A stretch of 64,000 nucleotides of DNA, taken from NCBI RefSeq assembly GCF_003026285.1, contig NZ_PYOD01000006.1:203735-267734 (forward strand), read 5' to 3'. A program made the translations under genes and the position numbers. The notes below the pieces were generated by a model, which did no database searches, was not told the DNA's origin, and was given only the letters and a program-made list of their open reading frames with translations. Position 1 is the stretch's first letter; each line of letters opens with the position of its first letter. The stretch is from Photobacterium profundum. GTDB lineage: Bacteria; Pseudomonadota; Gammaproteobacteria; Enterobacterales; Vibrionaceae. This document shows positions 1 through 9,165 of this stretch, in pieces.

Positions 1-157
1 GACGTCGATGGATTACGATGATTTTATCAAGCATATGATGCGTGATAAAAAAGTTTTATCCGGTCAATTGCGCCTCGTTTTACCAACATCTATCGGTACT
101 GCTAAAGTTATATCAGATGTACCACACGACGTTTTGCGCCGTGTGATTAATGCATAA
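1..157 (+). CDS. aroB: 3-dehydroquinate synthase, C-terminal end (partial)
   Basis: Last 51 codons of a gene that begins left of the window, read in the frame starting at base 2 and ending with TAA at 155-157. The visible peptide contains [16 protein letters not shown], the conserved tail of AroB, which makes 3-dehydroquinate in the shikimate pathway in the cytoplasm. damX follows at once and dam is next, the usual aroB-damX-dam order of enteric and Vibrio genomes, so cotranscription is likely. The catalytic part lies outside the window. Confidence 0.9.
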   Translation, partial: TSMDYDDFIKHMMRDKKVLSGQLRLVLPTSIGTAKVISDVPHDVLRRVINA

Positions 158-171
158 ATTTGTCGGTGGTC

Positions 172-1698
172 ATGACCAACGACAGTAATGCTCGAGAGTT
201 GGATCTGGATAGTCAGATCCAATTGCTTTCGCGCATTCAATTTTTAACCCGCTTTAATTCCAATCTTATTCAAATTACTGGCACTGAAGGTGCGGGTAAA
301 ACGTGGCTTGCTCAGCACTATCTTGAACACTATTCTCAAAACTGTAATCAAGCCTTGTTATTGTGCCATCCTGCTCAAACGGATAGCCAACATCGTTCGA
401 TCGTGCTTAAACAGTTAGTTAATCAGCCACTATTTAATGATCAAGATCCATTAATTCAAAGCCTTGAGCGGATGCTTGAAGGTCATCGATGTAATGTTTT
501 ATTGATCATTGATGATGCGCACTTATTAAGCCCAGCATTGGTTGCTGAACTTTGGGCTATAATCACTCGCGCCCAAAGTGAACCATTATGGCAAATTAAT
601 GTATTACTCTTTAGTCAAACAGGACGACTAAATAAATACTTAGATCAGGTCTCTCATGGGCAGGGGCAAATGCCACTTGAACTCGAAATCTCTGATTTAA
701 CGGAACAAGAAGTGCAAACCTTTGTCGAAGTAGTGCTGTCTAGCGATGCGTTAGATGCAAATGGAAGACGTGAGTTAAAGGAAAAAGCCGCTTTGGCTGA
801 ACCCAAACCTCGCGCGTTGATGCAACTAAATAATACGGATAACGACATGGCTAACTCTTCATCACGCACACTCTCTCCGCTGGCATTACTTGTAGTTGTG
901 TTAGCAATATTAACTGCCGGTGTAGTTTTTTGGTTTTTTCCTGCGAATGATAAGTCAGAACCAAGTGCAAATAACCCGATCGTTACTGATACTGCAAAAG
1001 AAAACCTGAAGACGGGGCATTATGATGAGGATGATACAGCTCAATCTGCGACCATTGATGCACAGCAGGCTGAAACAGTTGCGTTGAGTTCGTCAGATAG
1101 GGCGATAGATGACGCCCGTGTGTTACCGCAAGAGATATCGAGTGAAGGGCTAACGGTTGGGCGTAATGACGATAGTCAGCGCGTTGTCGTGCCTTCACAA
1201 GTGGTTGATGCGATGTTAAGTGGGCAAGCTTTAGGGACGAGTGGACAAGAAGCGCTCGCTCAACAAGCAGCTACTCCCGAAACAACGCAAAGCAATACTG
1301 ATATAAATACCAATGATGTCACAACAGTATCTAGTGATCCCGTTACTCCTCAACAGAAAGCGGCTGCACCAGTATTATCTGTTCAGCAAAAAAAATCAGC
1401 TGTATTAGGTGAAGAGCTCAAAAACGTTAATTCTCGCCATTACGCCTTGCAGCTTGCAGCATTACAATCTCTTAGCACTGCACAGAAATTTATTGCTGAA
1501 CATAAGATTCAAAATATTGCGACTTTGTATGAGACCCGTCGAAAAGGCGAAGCATGGTTTATCGTTATTACGGGTAATTATAAAGATATTGTGACGGCAA
1601 GGCGTGCAGAGCTGTTATTGCCAGATAGTGTTCAAGCTGTACAGCCTTGGGTTAAATCGTACGCACAAATTCATCGTGAAATAGGTCAAGCTAAATAA
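172..1698 (+). CDS. damX: DamX, SPOR-domain cell division protein with N-terminal ATPase domain
   Basis: A 508-residue inner membrane protein. The N-terminal half is an AAA-type ATPase domain with Walker A GTEGAGKT (about residues 37-44) and Walker B VLLIIDDAH (about 109-117). One transmembrane helix follows (about 237-256), then a low-complexity Ala/Gln/Asp/Thr-rich periplasmic linker, and a C-terminal SPOR domain (about 420-500, starting HYALQLAAL). SPOR domains bind denuded septal peptidoglycan, so the family acts at the division ring. The frame stays open upstream to a TTG at 160 and a GTG at 166. ATG 172 was chosen as the first conventional start, but the Shine-Dalgarno is weak. It lies 14 nt after aroB and upstream of dam. 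Confidence 0.85.
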   Translation: MTNDSNARELDLDSQIQLLSRIQFLTRFNSNLIQITGTEGAGKTWLAQHYLEHYSQNCNQALLLCHPAQTDSQHRSIVLKQLVNQPLFNDQDPLIQSLERMLEGHRCNVLLIIDDAHLLSPALVAELWAIITRAQSEPLWQINVLLFSQTGRLNKYLDQVSHGQGQMPLELEISDLTEQEVQTFVEVVLSSDALDANGRRELKEKAALAEPKPRALMQLNNTDNDMANSSSRTLSPLALLVVVLAILTAGVVFWFFPANDKSEPSANNPIVTDTAKENLKTGHYDEDDTAQSATIDAQQAETVALSSSDRAIDDARVLPQEISSEGLTVGRNDDSQRVVVPSQVVDAMLSGQALGTSGQEALAQQAATPETTQSNTDINTNDVTTVSSDPVTPQQKAAAPVLSVQQKKSAVLGEELKNVNSRHYALQLAALQSLSTAQKFIAEHKIQNIATLYETRRKGEAWFIVITGNYKDIVTARRAELLLPDSVQAVQPWVKSYAQIHREIGQAK

Positions 1699-1812
1699 TC
1701 GTAATATCCTTGCTGTTTGAGCGTAGTTATTTCCGGTAATAGGTACAGACAAGGTAATAAATGAGGTACAATCCGCAACCTTTCGTGGTGGTATAGGTAG
1801 TAGGTTAGCTGA

Positions 1813-2649
1813 ATGAAGAAGCATCGTGCATTTCTGAAATGGGCTGGGGGTAAGTACTCTCTAGTCGAGGAAATTCAACGCCACCTGCCACCTGCGCGTA
1901 AATTAGTTGAGCCTTTTGTTGGGGCGGGGTCGGTATTTTTGAATACTGATTTTGAGCAGTATCTATTGGCAGATATCAATCCAGATCTGATCAACCTTTA
2001 TAACATCCTTAAAGATGACCCAGAAAAGTACGTTGAAGATGTACGAAAGCTTTTTACGCCGGAATTTAATCAAAAAGAAGAATATTTAAAAATTCGTGAA
2101 GAATTTAATAAAACACAAGACCCTTATGTGCGTTCGTTGTATTTCTTATACATGAACCGTCATGGTTTTAATGGCCTATGCCGTTATAACAAAAAAGGGG
2201 GCTTTAACGTTCCATTTGGCTCCTATAAGAAGCCTTATTTCCCAGAAAAAGAAATGTACTTTTTTGCCGAGAAAGCAAAGCGAGCGACATTTGTTTGTGA
2301 AGGGTATCAGCAGACGTTTTCTCGCGCCCGTAAAGGTTGTGTCGTGTACTGCGATCCTCCTTATGCCCCTTTATCTACGACGGCTAATTTTACCTCTTAT
2401 GCAGGTAATGGCTTCAGTCTGGACGATCAAGCCGATTTGGCCGATGTGGCAGAAAAAGCCGCCACGGAACGTGAAATTCCAGTGCTTATTTCAAATCATG
2501 ATACTAAGTTAACGCGTCGTTTATATCATGGTGCAGATTTGTCAGTCGTGAAAGTAAGACGAACTATCAGCCGTAATGGCAGTGGACGCAATAAAGTCGA
2601 TGAGTTATTGGCCTTATTTAAGTCACAAGAAAAATCACCTAACTGCTGA
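1813..2649 (+). CDS. dam: DNA adenine methyltransferase (GATC-specific)
   Basis: A 278-residue class alpha N6-adenine methyltransferase, the usual length for Dam. The SAM-binding region FLKWAGGKYSL (residues 7-17) and FVGAGSVF (35-42) and the catalytic DPPY (181-184) are intact. The family methylates adenine in GATC and serves mismatch-repair strand choice and replication timing, which is essential for two-chromosome replication in Vibrio. It follows damX after a 114-nt gap. The ATG at 1813 gives the canonical MKKHRAFLKWAGGK start. Confidence 0.96.
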   Translation: MKKHRAFLKWAGGKYSLVEEIQRHLPPARKLVEPFVGAGSVFLNTDFEQYLLADINPDLINLYNILKDDPEKYVEDVRKLFTPEFNQKEEYLKIREEFNKTQDPYVRSLYFLYMNRHGFNGLCRYNKKGGFNVPFGSYKKPYFPEKEMYFFAEKAKRATFVCEGYQQTFSRARKGCVVYCDPPYAPLSTTANFTSYAGNGFSLDDQADLADVAEKAATEREIPVLISNHDTKLTRRLYHGADLSVVKVRRTISRNGSGRNKVDELLALFKSQEKSPNC

Positions 2650-2657
2650 TTTATTGG

Positions 2658-2873
2658 CTAGTGTTTTGCGGTAACCAATAGCGTTATCGTAATCAGCAAT
2701 GCGACAAAAAGCCCAATTGCAATAATACCGCCAATAATAAATGGTCGAGGACTTTGTTGATTAAAGTCTTGTTGGCGGTTCCTTTCTGATTGCACCCCAA
2801 ATAAAGCAGCAATAACACTGATTGCTATGCGAGTTTTCCGCTTCTTTGGTGATGTTTTTTTTTCTGAATCCAT
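2658..2873 (-). CDS. DUF2970 family small membrane protein
   Basis: A 71-residue protein with a basic N-terminus (KKTSPKKRKTR), the family signature ALFGVQSERNRQQDF (about 24-38) and one C-terminal transmembrane helix (about 45-67). The function of DUF2970 proteins is not known. The start is supported by AGAGGA about 8 nt upstream. The gene is antisense to its neighbours and ends 8 nt from the end of dam, so the two converge. Upstream of it is the divergent rpe promoter region. Confidence 0.75.
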   Translation of the reverse strand: MDSEKKTSPKKRKTRIAISVIAALFGVQSERNRQQDFNQQSPRPFIIGGIIAIGLFVALLITITLLVTAKH

Positions 2874-3024
2874 TCAACTTTTCCTCTTAATGCACTCGTT
2901 CTCACTTTATTCTTTTAAGCATAGTCACAAAACCTAACTAGATCGGTTAAGACATCGTTAACAGGATCGGGTAGAATTGCGCCGATTTTACGACCGTATC
3001 GTATGTAACGTATAGAGGCTGAAC

Positions 3025-3699
3025 ATGAAGGACTTTTTGATCGCTCCATCTATCTTATCTGCAGATTTCGCTCGTCTTGGTGAAGACGTTGAGAAAGTAT
3101 TAGCTGCCGGTGCCGATGTGGTGCACTTTGATGTGATGGATAATCACTATGTACCCAACCTGACGTTTGGTGCGCCAATATGTAAAGCATTACGTGACTA
3201 CGGCATTACTGCGCCGATTGATGTTCACCTAATGGTAAAGCCAGTTGATCGTATTATTCCTGACTTTGCTAAAGCGGGTGCAACAATGATTACTTTCCAT
3301 GCTGAAGCAACAGAGCACTTGGATCGTACTTTGCAGTTAATTAAAGAGTGTGGCTGTCAGGCGGGTGTCGTATTTAACCCTGCAACTCCACTTCATCACC
3401 TTGATTATGTAATGGACAAGATCGATATGATCTTACTGATGTCAGTTAACCCTGGTTTCGGTGGTCAATCATTTATTCCAAATACATTGGATAAGCTTCG
3501 TGAAGTACGTCAACGTATCGATGCATCAGGTTACGACATCCGCTTAGAAATTGATGGTGGCGTAAAGGCTGATAATATTCGTGAAATCGCTGAAGCGGGT
3601 GCAGATATGTTTGTTGCTGGTTCTGCAATCTTTAACAAGCCTGATTACAAAGCAGCGATCGATGAAATGCGTGCAGAGCTTGCAAAGGTTGAGCGTTAA
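3025..3699 (+). CDS. rpe: Ribulose-phosphate 3-epimerase
   Basis: A 224-residue TIM-barrel enzyme that interconverts ribulose 5-phosphate and xylulose 5-phosphate in the pentose phosphate pathway. Start [17 protein letters not shown], metal and catalytic residues in [18 protein letters not shown], the [10 protein letters not shown] phosphate loop and EIDGGV are all present. A Shine-Dalgarno (GAGG) precedes ATG 3025. The stop is 2 nt from the gph start, so the two genes are probably translationally linked, followed by trpS as in other gammaproteobacteria. Confidence 0.97.
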   Translation: MKDFLIAPSILSADFARLGEDVEKVLAAGADVVHFDVMDNHYVPNLTFGAPICKALRDYGITAPIDVHLMVKPVDRIIPDFAKAGATMITFHAEATEHLDRTLQLIKECGCQAGVVFNPATPLHHLDYVMDKIDMILLMSVNPGFGGQSFIPNTLDKLREVRQRIDASGYDIRLEIDGGVKADNIREIAEAGADMFVAGSAIFNKPDYKAAIDEMRAELAKVER

Positions 3700-3701
3700 G
3701 C

Positions 3702-4391
3702 ATGAAGCAATTTGAAGGCATTAAATTTATTGCTTTTGACCTTGATGGAACGTTGCTTGATAGCGTTCCTGATTTGGCAGAAGCCGCTGATAAAGCGATG
3801 CAGGCATTAGGTCGTGATAGAGTGACCGTCGAGCAGGTAACAACGTGGATAGGTAACGGGGCTGATATTCTTATTGGTCGTGCGCTTAGCCAGAGCCTTG
3901 AACTTGACCCAGAGCTGGATCCTGCACTTCATCAAGAAGCGCGCGCATTATTTGATCGCTTTTACGATGAAGGTGGCCATAAGAAAAGTCACTTATATAC
4001 AGGTGTAAAAGAAACATTGGCAGCGTTCCACAACGCCAATATTCCAATGGCAATCGTGACCAATAAACCAGCTCAGTTTGTACCACATTTACTTGAGCAG
4101 CACGGTATTAGTGAGTATTTTGTTGATGTGATTGGTGGTGATACCTTTCCATTGAAAAAACCGGATCCATTTGCGCTGCATTGGTTGATGGAAAAGCATC
4201 AATTAGCCGCCAGCGAAATGCTGATGATCGGTGATTCACGTAATGATATTCTGGCAGCAAAGGCGGCAACATGTCATGTTGTTGGTCTCACTTACGGTTA
4301 CAATTACGGTCAACCAATCAGCGCTAGTAACCCAGATGTTGTGCTAGATCACTTTAGTCAATTACTGGATGTGGTTAAACTAGCTTGCTAG
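3702..4391 (+). CDS. gph: Phosphoglycolate phosphatase (HAD family)
   Basis: A 229-residue HAD-superfamily phosphatase that removes phosphoglycolate formed during repair of oxidised DNA 3' ends. HAD motif I FDLDGTLLDS (about residues 12-21), motif II with VTNKP, a lysine in the LKKPDP segment (motif III) and motif IV MIGDSRNDI are intact. It starts 2 nt after rpe. A hairpin lies between it and trpS. Confidence 0.95.
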   Translation: MKQFEGIKFIAFDLDGTLLDSVPDLAEAADKAMQALGRDRVTVEQVTTWIGNGADILIGRALSQSLELDPELDPALHQEARALFDRFYDEGGHKKSHLYTGVKETLAAFHNANIPMAIVTNKPAQFVPHLLEQHGISEYFVDVIGGDTFPLKKPDPFALHWLMEKHQLAASEMLMIGDSRNDILAAKAATCHVVGLTYGYNYGQPISASNPDVVLDHFSQLLDVVKLAC

Positions 4392-4445
4392 TACTACTGG
4401 CCTGTTCCGGTTAAACTAGTGCTTATATATACATATCGAATTCTG

Positions 4446-4467
4446 TCAGCGGCTTGAATGCCGCTGA
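4446..4467 (+). terminator. Hairpin between gph and trpS (terminator or leader attenuator)
   Basis: Perfect 8-bp stem TCAGCGGC / GCCGCTGA with a 6-nt loop, followed by ATATTTT. It sits 30 nt upstream of trpS, so it could end the rpe-gph transcript or be a leader structure of trpS. The T-tract is imperfect. Confidence 0.5.
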
Positions 4468-4496
4468 ATATTTTAGGTAACAAAGGATAACCCATA

Positions 4497-5516
4497 ATGA
4501 GTAAACCCATTGTTTTAAGTGGCGTGCAGCCTTCCGGTGAATTGAGTATTGGTAACTACATGGGTGCGCTGCGTCAGTGGGAACAAATGCAGGATGATTT
4601 CGATTGTCAGTACTGTGTCGTCGATCTCCACGCAATTACCGTTCGCCAAGATCCAAAAGCACTGCACGAAGCAACGTTAGATGCATTGGCTATTTGTCTT
4701 GCTGTTGGTGTTGATCCAAAGAAGAGTTCGTTGTTTGTTCAGTCTCATGTACCAGAGCATGCTCAGCTAGGTTGGATTCTAAACTGCTACACCCAGATGG
4801 GTGAGCTTAATCGTATGACGCAGTTTAAAGATAAATCAGCACGCCACGCGAATGATGTGAATGTTGGCTTATTTGGTTACCCAGTATTAATGGCGGCCGA
4901 TATTCTGCTTTATGGTGCGCATAAAGTACCAGTAGGCAGTGATCAGAAGCAGCATCTTGAGCTAGCTCGTGACATCGCTAACCGTTTTAACAATTTATAC
5001 GGTAGTGAAGAGCAGCCGATTTTTGAAGTGCCTGAACCGTACATTCCAGCGGTGAATGCACGTGTGATGAGCCTGCAAGATGCAACAAAGAAGATGTCTA
5101 AATCAGACGATAACCGTAAAAACGTTATTACTCTTCTTGAAGAGCCTAAATCGATTCTGAAAAAGATCAATAAAGCACAAACAGACGCACAGAATCCACC
5201 AAGTATTATTCACGATATCGAAAACAAAGCCGGTATCGCCAACCTTATGGGTCTGTACTCAGGCGCAACAGGTAAAACATTTGCTGACATCGAAGCACAA
5301 TATACTGGTGTTGAAATGTATGGTCCTTTTAAGAAAGACGTTGGTGAAGCCATCGTTGCAATGCTTGAGCCCGTACAAGCAGAATACAAGCGTATTCGAG
5401 CAGATCGTGCCTACATGGATGCCGTCATGAAAGCGGGAGCTGAAAAAGCCTCTGCACGTGCTGCAGTGACATTAAAGAAAGCCTACGAAGCAGTAGGATT
5501 TGTTGCTCGTCCATAA
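4497..5516 (+). CDS. trpS: Tryptophanyl-tRNA synthetase
   Basis: A 339-residue class I aminoacyl-tRNA synthetase that charges tRNA-Trp with tryptophan. The HIGH-like motif appears as PSGELSIGN (about residues 12-20) and the KMSKS loop as KKMSKSDDN (about 198-206). Length agrees with the bacterial family (about 335). AAAGGA is found upstream of ATG 4497. A strong terminator follows. Confidence 0.97.
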   Translation: MSKPIVLSGVQPSGELSIGNYMGALRQWEQMQDDFDCQYCVVDLHAITVRQDPKALHEATLDALAICLAVGVDPKKSSLFVQSHVPEHAQLGWILNCYTQMGELNRMTQFKDKSARHANDVNVGLFGYPVLMAADILLYGAHKVPVGSDQKQHLELARDIANRFNNLYGSEEQPIFEVPEPYIPAVNARVMSLQDATKKMSKSDDNRKNVITLLEEPKSILKKINKAQTDAQNPPSIIHDIENKAGIANLMGLYSGATGKTFADIEAQYTGVEMYGPFKKDVGEAIVAMLEPVQAEYKRIRADRAYMDAVMKAGAEKASARAAVTLKKAYEAVGFVARP

Positions 5517-5532
5517 CTGACTAGCTGTATAT

Positions 5533-5566
5533 AAAAAAAGCCATGAAGTGATTCATGGCTTTTTTT
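5533..5566 (+). terminator. Rho-independent terminator after trpS
   Basis: Stem AGCCATGAA / TTCATGGCT with loop GTGA, flanked by a 7-A run on the left and a 7-T run on the right. The flanking A/T runs would make it work in both directions. Confidence 0.9.
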
Positions 5567-5695
5567 ATACCTGTTGTTTCTAGCTGTATATTCATTAAGC
5601 GATTGATTTTGCATTCTGTTGAAAATGAATGAATTTATTGCATCAATGTCTAGTTGCGATTAATTGCATTTAGCTATGACACTTGTTTGTCGGTT

Positions 5696-5731
5696 TTGTC
5701 ACATTAATGGCATGTAACTTTGTTAAATAAT
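5696..5731 (+). promoter_or_regulatory. Possible Pho box and -10 element upstream of the secreted nuclease
   Basis: TTGTCAC-ATTA-ATGGCAT (5696-5713) resembles a Pho box (two CTGTCAT half-sites spaced by four A/T bases; 5 of 7 and 4 of 7 matches). A -10-like AATAAT lies at 5726-5731, about 12 nt after the box, close to the spacing in PhoB-activated promoters where the box replaces the -35. The related Vibrio cholerae nuclease Xds is, as I recall, PhoB-controlled. The match is imperfect. Confidence 0.35.
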
Positions 5732-5777
5732 GCACACCTTTTAAGACACCAAACACATAAATGTAAAGGATTGCACA

Positions 5778-8123
5778 ATGCGCATGCTTAAATTAAGCCC
5801 TTTAGCCATCGCGGTTGCGATGGTTAGCGTAACCTCACACGCGTCAGACTTTTCGTGTGAAGAGCAAACATTAACGCCTATTTATTCGGTTCAAGGTGAT
5901 GGTAGTTCTAGCCCGTTAATTCCGGATGGTGAGTACATTAGCCCTGATGCGTACTTCGTCAAAGGCGTTGTTACCAAATCGATGAGCAGCCTGTATAAAG
6001 GTTTTTTTATTCAGGATGCGGCTGGCGATGACAACGAAGACACATCAGATGGCATTTTTGTTTACACCGGCTCGGCCCCGAGTGCTGACATACAGCCGGG
6101 AATGGAAGTGTGCGTAGAAGCCAAAGTGAAAGAGCATTACGGCATGACCCAGCTTGTCGCTCAAAAAGACAAGGTTGAAGTTGGGCATGAAGTGAGCCCG
6201 ATCATTGCGACAAATATTAAAGTGAGAGACGGTGAAACACTGGTTGAGGCAATGGATCGCTATGAAGGTATGTTGGTTCGTCTAGCACCTGATAGTGACT
6301 TGCAGATCACCCGTAATTTTGGCTTTGATTATGATTCTTACCGTAACAATATGCTGCTGTCCCATGAGGAGCCATTGCTCAAACCGACTCAGCTTCATAT
6401 TGCAGGTAGTGAAGATGCAGTAACCCTTGCAAAGCAAAATGCGGAAAACAAACTTTACATCGATACTGATGAAAAAACACCGAATGGTGTTATCCCTTAC
6501 TTTCCGGGTTTAGATGCTGAGCAAGGTTATATTCGAGTCGGCGATCAGCTTGTGAACCTCGAAGGTGTTATTGGTTTCAGTTACGGCCAATACCGCTTAA
6601 TTCCCACCAACAGTATTGAACCTGCAGATTTTATCCACCAAGACGATCGCACTGCTGCCCCTGTTGAATACATCGACAGTAATATAAAAGTGGCCAGTTT
6701 TAATGTGCTGAATTTATTTACCAGTGCCAGTGAAGTTGGGGGTGATTTGAATGCAACATGCAGCGATCAAGCCGATGCTGATGCCGCAAAAGGGTGTAAT
6801 CGTGGCGCTAAAACGCTAAGTGAATTTTCATTGCAGCGTACTAAAATTGTAAATGCACTGAAAGCCATGGATGCAGATATCCTTGGCATTATGGAAATGG
6901 AAAATAATGGCTTTGGTACTAATGGTGCCCTTGCTAATTTAGTCACAGAGTTGAATTTGCAATTTAATGATAGTGCTGAACATTATGAGTACATTGAAAT
7001 TGCTGATGAAGATAAAAATCAAGGTAAGTACCTTGGCAGCGATGCCATTATGGTGGCATTAATTTATCGCCCAGCCAAGGTGACACCCGCCGATGATGCT
7101 CAGGTCATCCGTATGCCTGAACAGCACATTACCGGTAATAATCCTGATGGTGAAGCAAAGCAGCTGGATAAGTATCAGCGTGATAGTTTGATGCAAACCT
7201 TCAAGATTGTAGGAGCCAAGAAGAAGTCAGAAACCCTCTCGGTTGTTGTGAACCACTTGAAGTCGAAAGGCTCGGGTTGTTACGAAGACTGGGTTAATGG
7301 CGAGTATGAGGACGATCCTGCGGATCTCCAGGGGCACTGTAATGCGTTCCGTGTATCGGGTGCGATGACATTAAGCCAAGAGCTGAAAAAAGTGAAAGGC
7401 GATTTATTGGTCATGGGGGATATGAATGCGTATGGGATGGAAGATCCGGTTCGTGTGTTAACTGACTACAAGCCGAAAAAAGCAGAACGTAAAATTATGT
7501 CGGCATCGGGCACGTCAATTGCCGGGCTGCCATTGCACGCAACCGGTGTGGAAGCGGGGAAAGGCTTGGGGCTAATTAACCTGGCGTCTGAATGGCATGG
7601 TGATGATAGTTATTCATACAGCTATGGTGGTGAGCTGGGCAGCCTAGATCATGCGCTAGCGAATAAAAGCTTAAAGAAAAAAGTGGTCGGCATTGAGGAC
7701 TGGCATATTAACTCGGTCGAGAACTCATTATTTGAATATTCAGATAAATACAGTGGCTCGTTGGCCAAGTCTGAAGGTCCGTATTCAGCGTCTGATCATG
7801 ATCCTGTTATTATCAGCCTGAAATATAAAATGAAAAAGCTTGGTTTTACGCTGAAGATTCAGAATAAAAGCCACCAACCTGTTTATCCGGTATTCAATAC
7901 TTGGTATTGGGACAGCACTCAGCCATGGATGATGGGTGGGGACAAGCGTACGTACACTGAAAAAGATCGTTTTCTTAAACACGTAGGTATCAAAGCGGGT
8001 GACGCCGTAGACCTTAGCATTCTTGCTTACGGGGTTTATGATGTGCCTTGTACTTTTACACCACTAGTTTTGGAAGGAAAGCTAAAGGCTGTCTATAACG
8101 GTAATTCGTGCCGTATTCAGTAG
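5778..8123 (+). CDS. Secreted endonuclease/exonuclease of the ExeM/NucH (Xds-like) family
   Basis: A 781-residue protein with an N-terminal signal peptide (about residues 1-22). An OB-fold-like N-terminal domain (about 55-285) is followed by an endonuclease/exonuclease/phosphatase domain (about 302-683) with the metal and catalytic motifs ASFNVLNL (N309), MEMENNG (E373), VVNHLKSKG (H493), GDMNAYG (D548, N550), LDHALAN (D624, H625) and SDHDPV (672-677). Such enzymes degrade extracellular DNA for phosphate supply and biofilm remodelling. The last ~95 residues form an extra domain ending with a short segment containing two cysteines (VPCTF, NSCRIQ), in place of the GlyGly-CTERM sorting tail found in some relatives. 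ATG 5778 has AAGGA 7 nt upstream. A Pho-box-like site lies in the promoter region. Confidence 0.88.
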   Translation: MRMLKLSPLAIAVAMVSVTSHASDFSCEEQTLTPIYSVQGDGSSSPLIPDGEYISPDAYFVKGVVTKSMSSLYKGFFIQDAAGDDNEDTSDGIFVYTGSAPSADIQPGMEVCVEAKVKEHYGMTQLVAQKDKVEVGHEVSPIIATNIKVRDGETLVEAMDRYEGMLVRLAPDSDLQITRNFGFDYDSYRNNMLLSHEEPLLKPTQLHIAGSEDAVTLAKQNAENKLYIDTDEKTPNGVIPYFPGLDAEQGYIRVGDQLVNLEGVIGFSYGQYRLIPTNSIEPADFIHQDDRTAAPVEYIDSNIKVASFNVLNLFTSASEVGGDLNATCSDQADADAAKGCNRGAKTLSEFSLQRTKIVNALKAMDADILGIMEMENNGFGTNGALANLVTELNLQFNDSAEHYEYIEIADEDKNQGKYLGSDAIMVALIYRPAKVTPADDAQVIRMPEQHITGNNPDGEAKQLDKYQRDSLMQTFKIVGAKKKSETLSVVVNHLKSKGSGCYEDWVNGEYEDDPADLQGHCNAFRVSGAMTLSQELKKVKGDLLVMGDMNAYGMEDPVRVLTDYKPKKAERKIMSASGTSIAGLPLHATGVEAGKGLGLINLASEWHGDDSYSYSYGGELGSLDHALANKSLKKKVVGIEDWHINSVENSLFEYSDKYSGSLAKSEGPYSASDHDPVIISLKYKMKKLGFTLKIQNKSHQPVYPVFNTWYWDSTQPWMMGGDKRTYTEKDRFLKHVGIKAGDAVDLSILAYGVYDVPCTFTPLVLEGKLKAVYNGNSCRIQ

Positions 8124-8148
8124 CGATCTTTTCGTGATTTAACCTAAA

Positions 8149-8187
8149 AAGGCAAACTCAAGCTATCTTGGGCTTGCCTTTCTTATT
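8149..8187 (+). terminator. Terminator after the nuclease gene
   Basis: Long 14-bp stem AAGGCAAACTCAAG / CTTGGGCTTGCCTT (with G-U pairs) and loop CTAT, followed by a T-rich tail TCTTATTTT. It ends transcription before pabA. Confidence 0.8.
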
Positions 8188-8230
8188 TTCTATAGCAAAA
8201 TAGAGCGCCGAACCATACTGGGTACTTGCT

Positions 8231-8809
8231 ATGCTGCTAATCATCGACAACTATGACTCTTTTACCTATAACTTGTATCAATACTTCTGCGAGTTAGGCG
8301 CAGACGTTAAAGTTATACGTAATGATGACATCGATATCGCTGGCATTGCTGAGCTAAATCCCTCTCATCTGGTTATCTCTCCGGGGCCTTGTACGCCTGA
8401 TGATGCAGGTATTTCATTACAAGCGATAGAATATTTCGCCGGTAAGTTACCCATTCTTGGGGTCTGTTTAGGCCATCAATCGATAGCACAGGTATTTGGT
8501 GCACAGGTGGTGCGTGCTCGTCAGGTTATGCATGGTAAAACATCACCTATCATTCATACTGATGCCAGTGTTTTCCGTACTCTTAATAATCCCTTAACGG
8601 TGACGCGTTACCATTCCTTGGTGGTAAAAGCCGATACTTTACCTGAGTGTTTTGAAGTGACGGCATGGACAGAGCGCGATGGTGAGTTTGATGAAATTAT
8701 GGGGATTAGCCATAAAATATTACCGATTGAAGGGGTGCAATTTCACCCAGAAAGCATTCTGACAGAGCAAGGTCACCAACTATTAGCCAACTTTTTAGCC
8801 CGCCGCTAA
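8231..8809 (+). CDS. pabA: Glutamine amidotransferase subunit of aminodeoxychorismate/anthranilate synthase
   Basis: A 192-residue class I glutamine amidotransferase. Start [15 protein letters not shown], oxyanion loop [11 protein letters not shown], nucleophile cysteine in GVCLGHQSI (about residue 79) and the His-Glu pair in FHPESILT are intact. It supplies ammonia to PabB for p-aminobenzoate in folate synthesis. TrpG is nearly identical in sequence, but the position ahead of argD/astA/astD matches pabA of Vibrio, and no trp genes are nearby. Confidence 0.85.
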   Translation: MLLIIDNYDSFTYNLYQYFCELGADVKVIRNDDIDIAGIAELNPSHLVISPGPCTPDDAGISLQAIEYFAGKLPILGVCLGHQSIAQVFGAQVVRARQVMHGKTSPIIHTDASVFRTLNNPLTVTRYHSLVVKADTLPECFEVTAWTERDGEFDEIMGISHKILPIEGVQFHPESILTEQGHQLLANFLARR

Positions 8810-9165
8810 AGGTGTTTTTATCCTACAAAATAAAATAAAAAGTGTCATTTTGGATTTTTTACGCTTTTTATTTGTCGCATAAGCGCGATCTCTATCACTT
8901 TATTTAACATTTCATTATCTTTTTCTGCTGGGTATCTTGAGCAATCTTATTCACTAACATATTTCACTGTTTGCATTATTTCCTATATGGAAAAACAGCT
9001 TTAGTGGAACTCGGGTTAATAAACTTTCCTATAACCCGCATAAATATGTACATTATTCCCATTTAATCATTTTCAGCTTCAGATAAAAAAAATATTCTGC
9101 TATTGGAATTGGTTAATAAAATGTAAATACTATGCTTAGGGCGACATGCACAGAAGGATAATGTG
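8810..9165 (+). other. AT-rich intergenic region before argD
   Basis: 356 nt without a gene. It holds an inverted repeat CGGGTTA-N13-TAACCCG (9012-9038) and a weak promoter-like pair TTGGTT (9109-9114) and TATGCT (9131-9136) at 16-nt spacing. The long leader suggests regulated expression of argD, but no convincing ArgR or CRP site was found. Confidence 0.4.

Noticed and set aside
5521..5591. Repeated CTAGCTGTATAT at 5521-5532 and 5580-5591 flanking the trpS terminator
   Set aside because: A 12-bp direct repeat could be a trace of an excised element, but there is no other sign of one and it may be chance.
9038..9051. ARG-box-like GCATAAATATGTAC upstream of argD
   Set aside because: Only about 6 of 10 conserved ARG-box positions match and no well-spaced second box is present, so chance is likely in AT-rich DNA.
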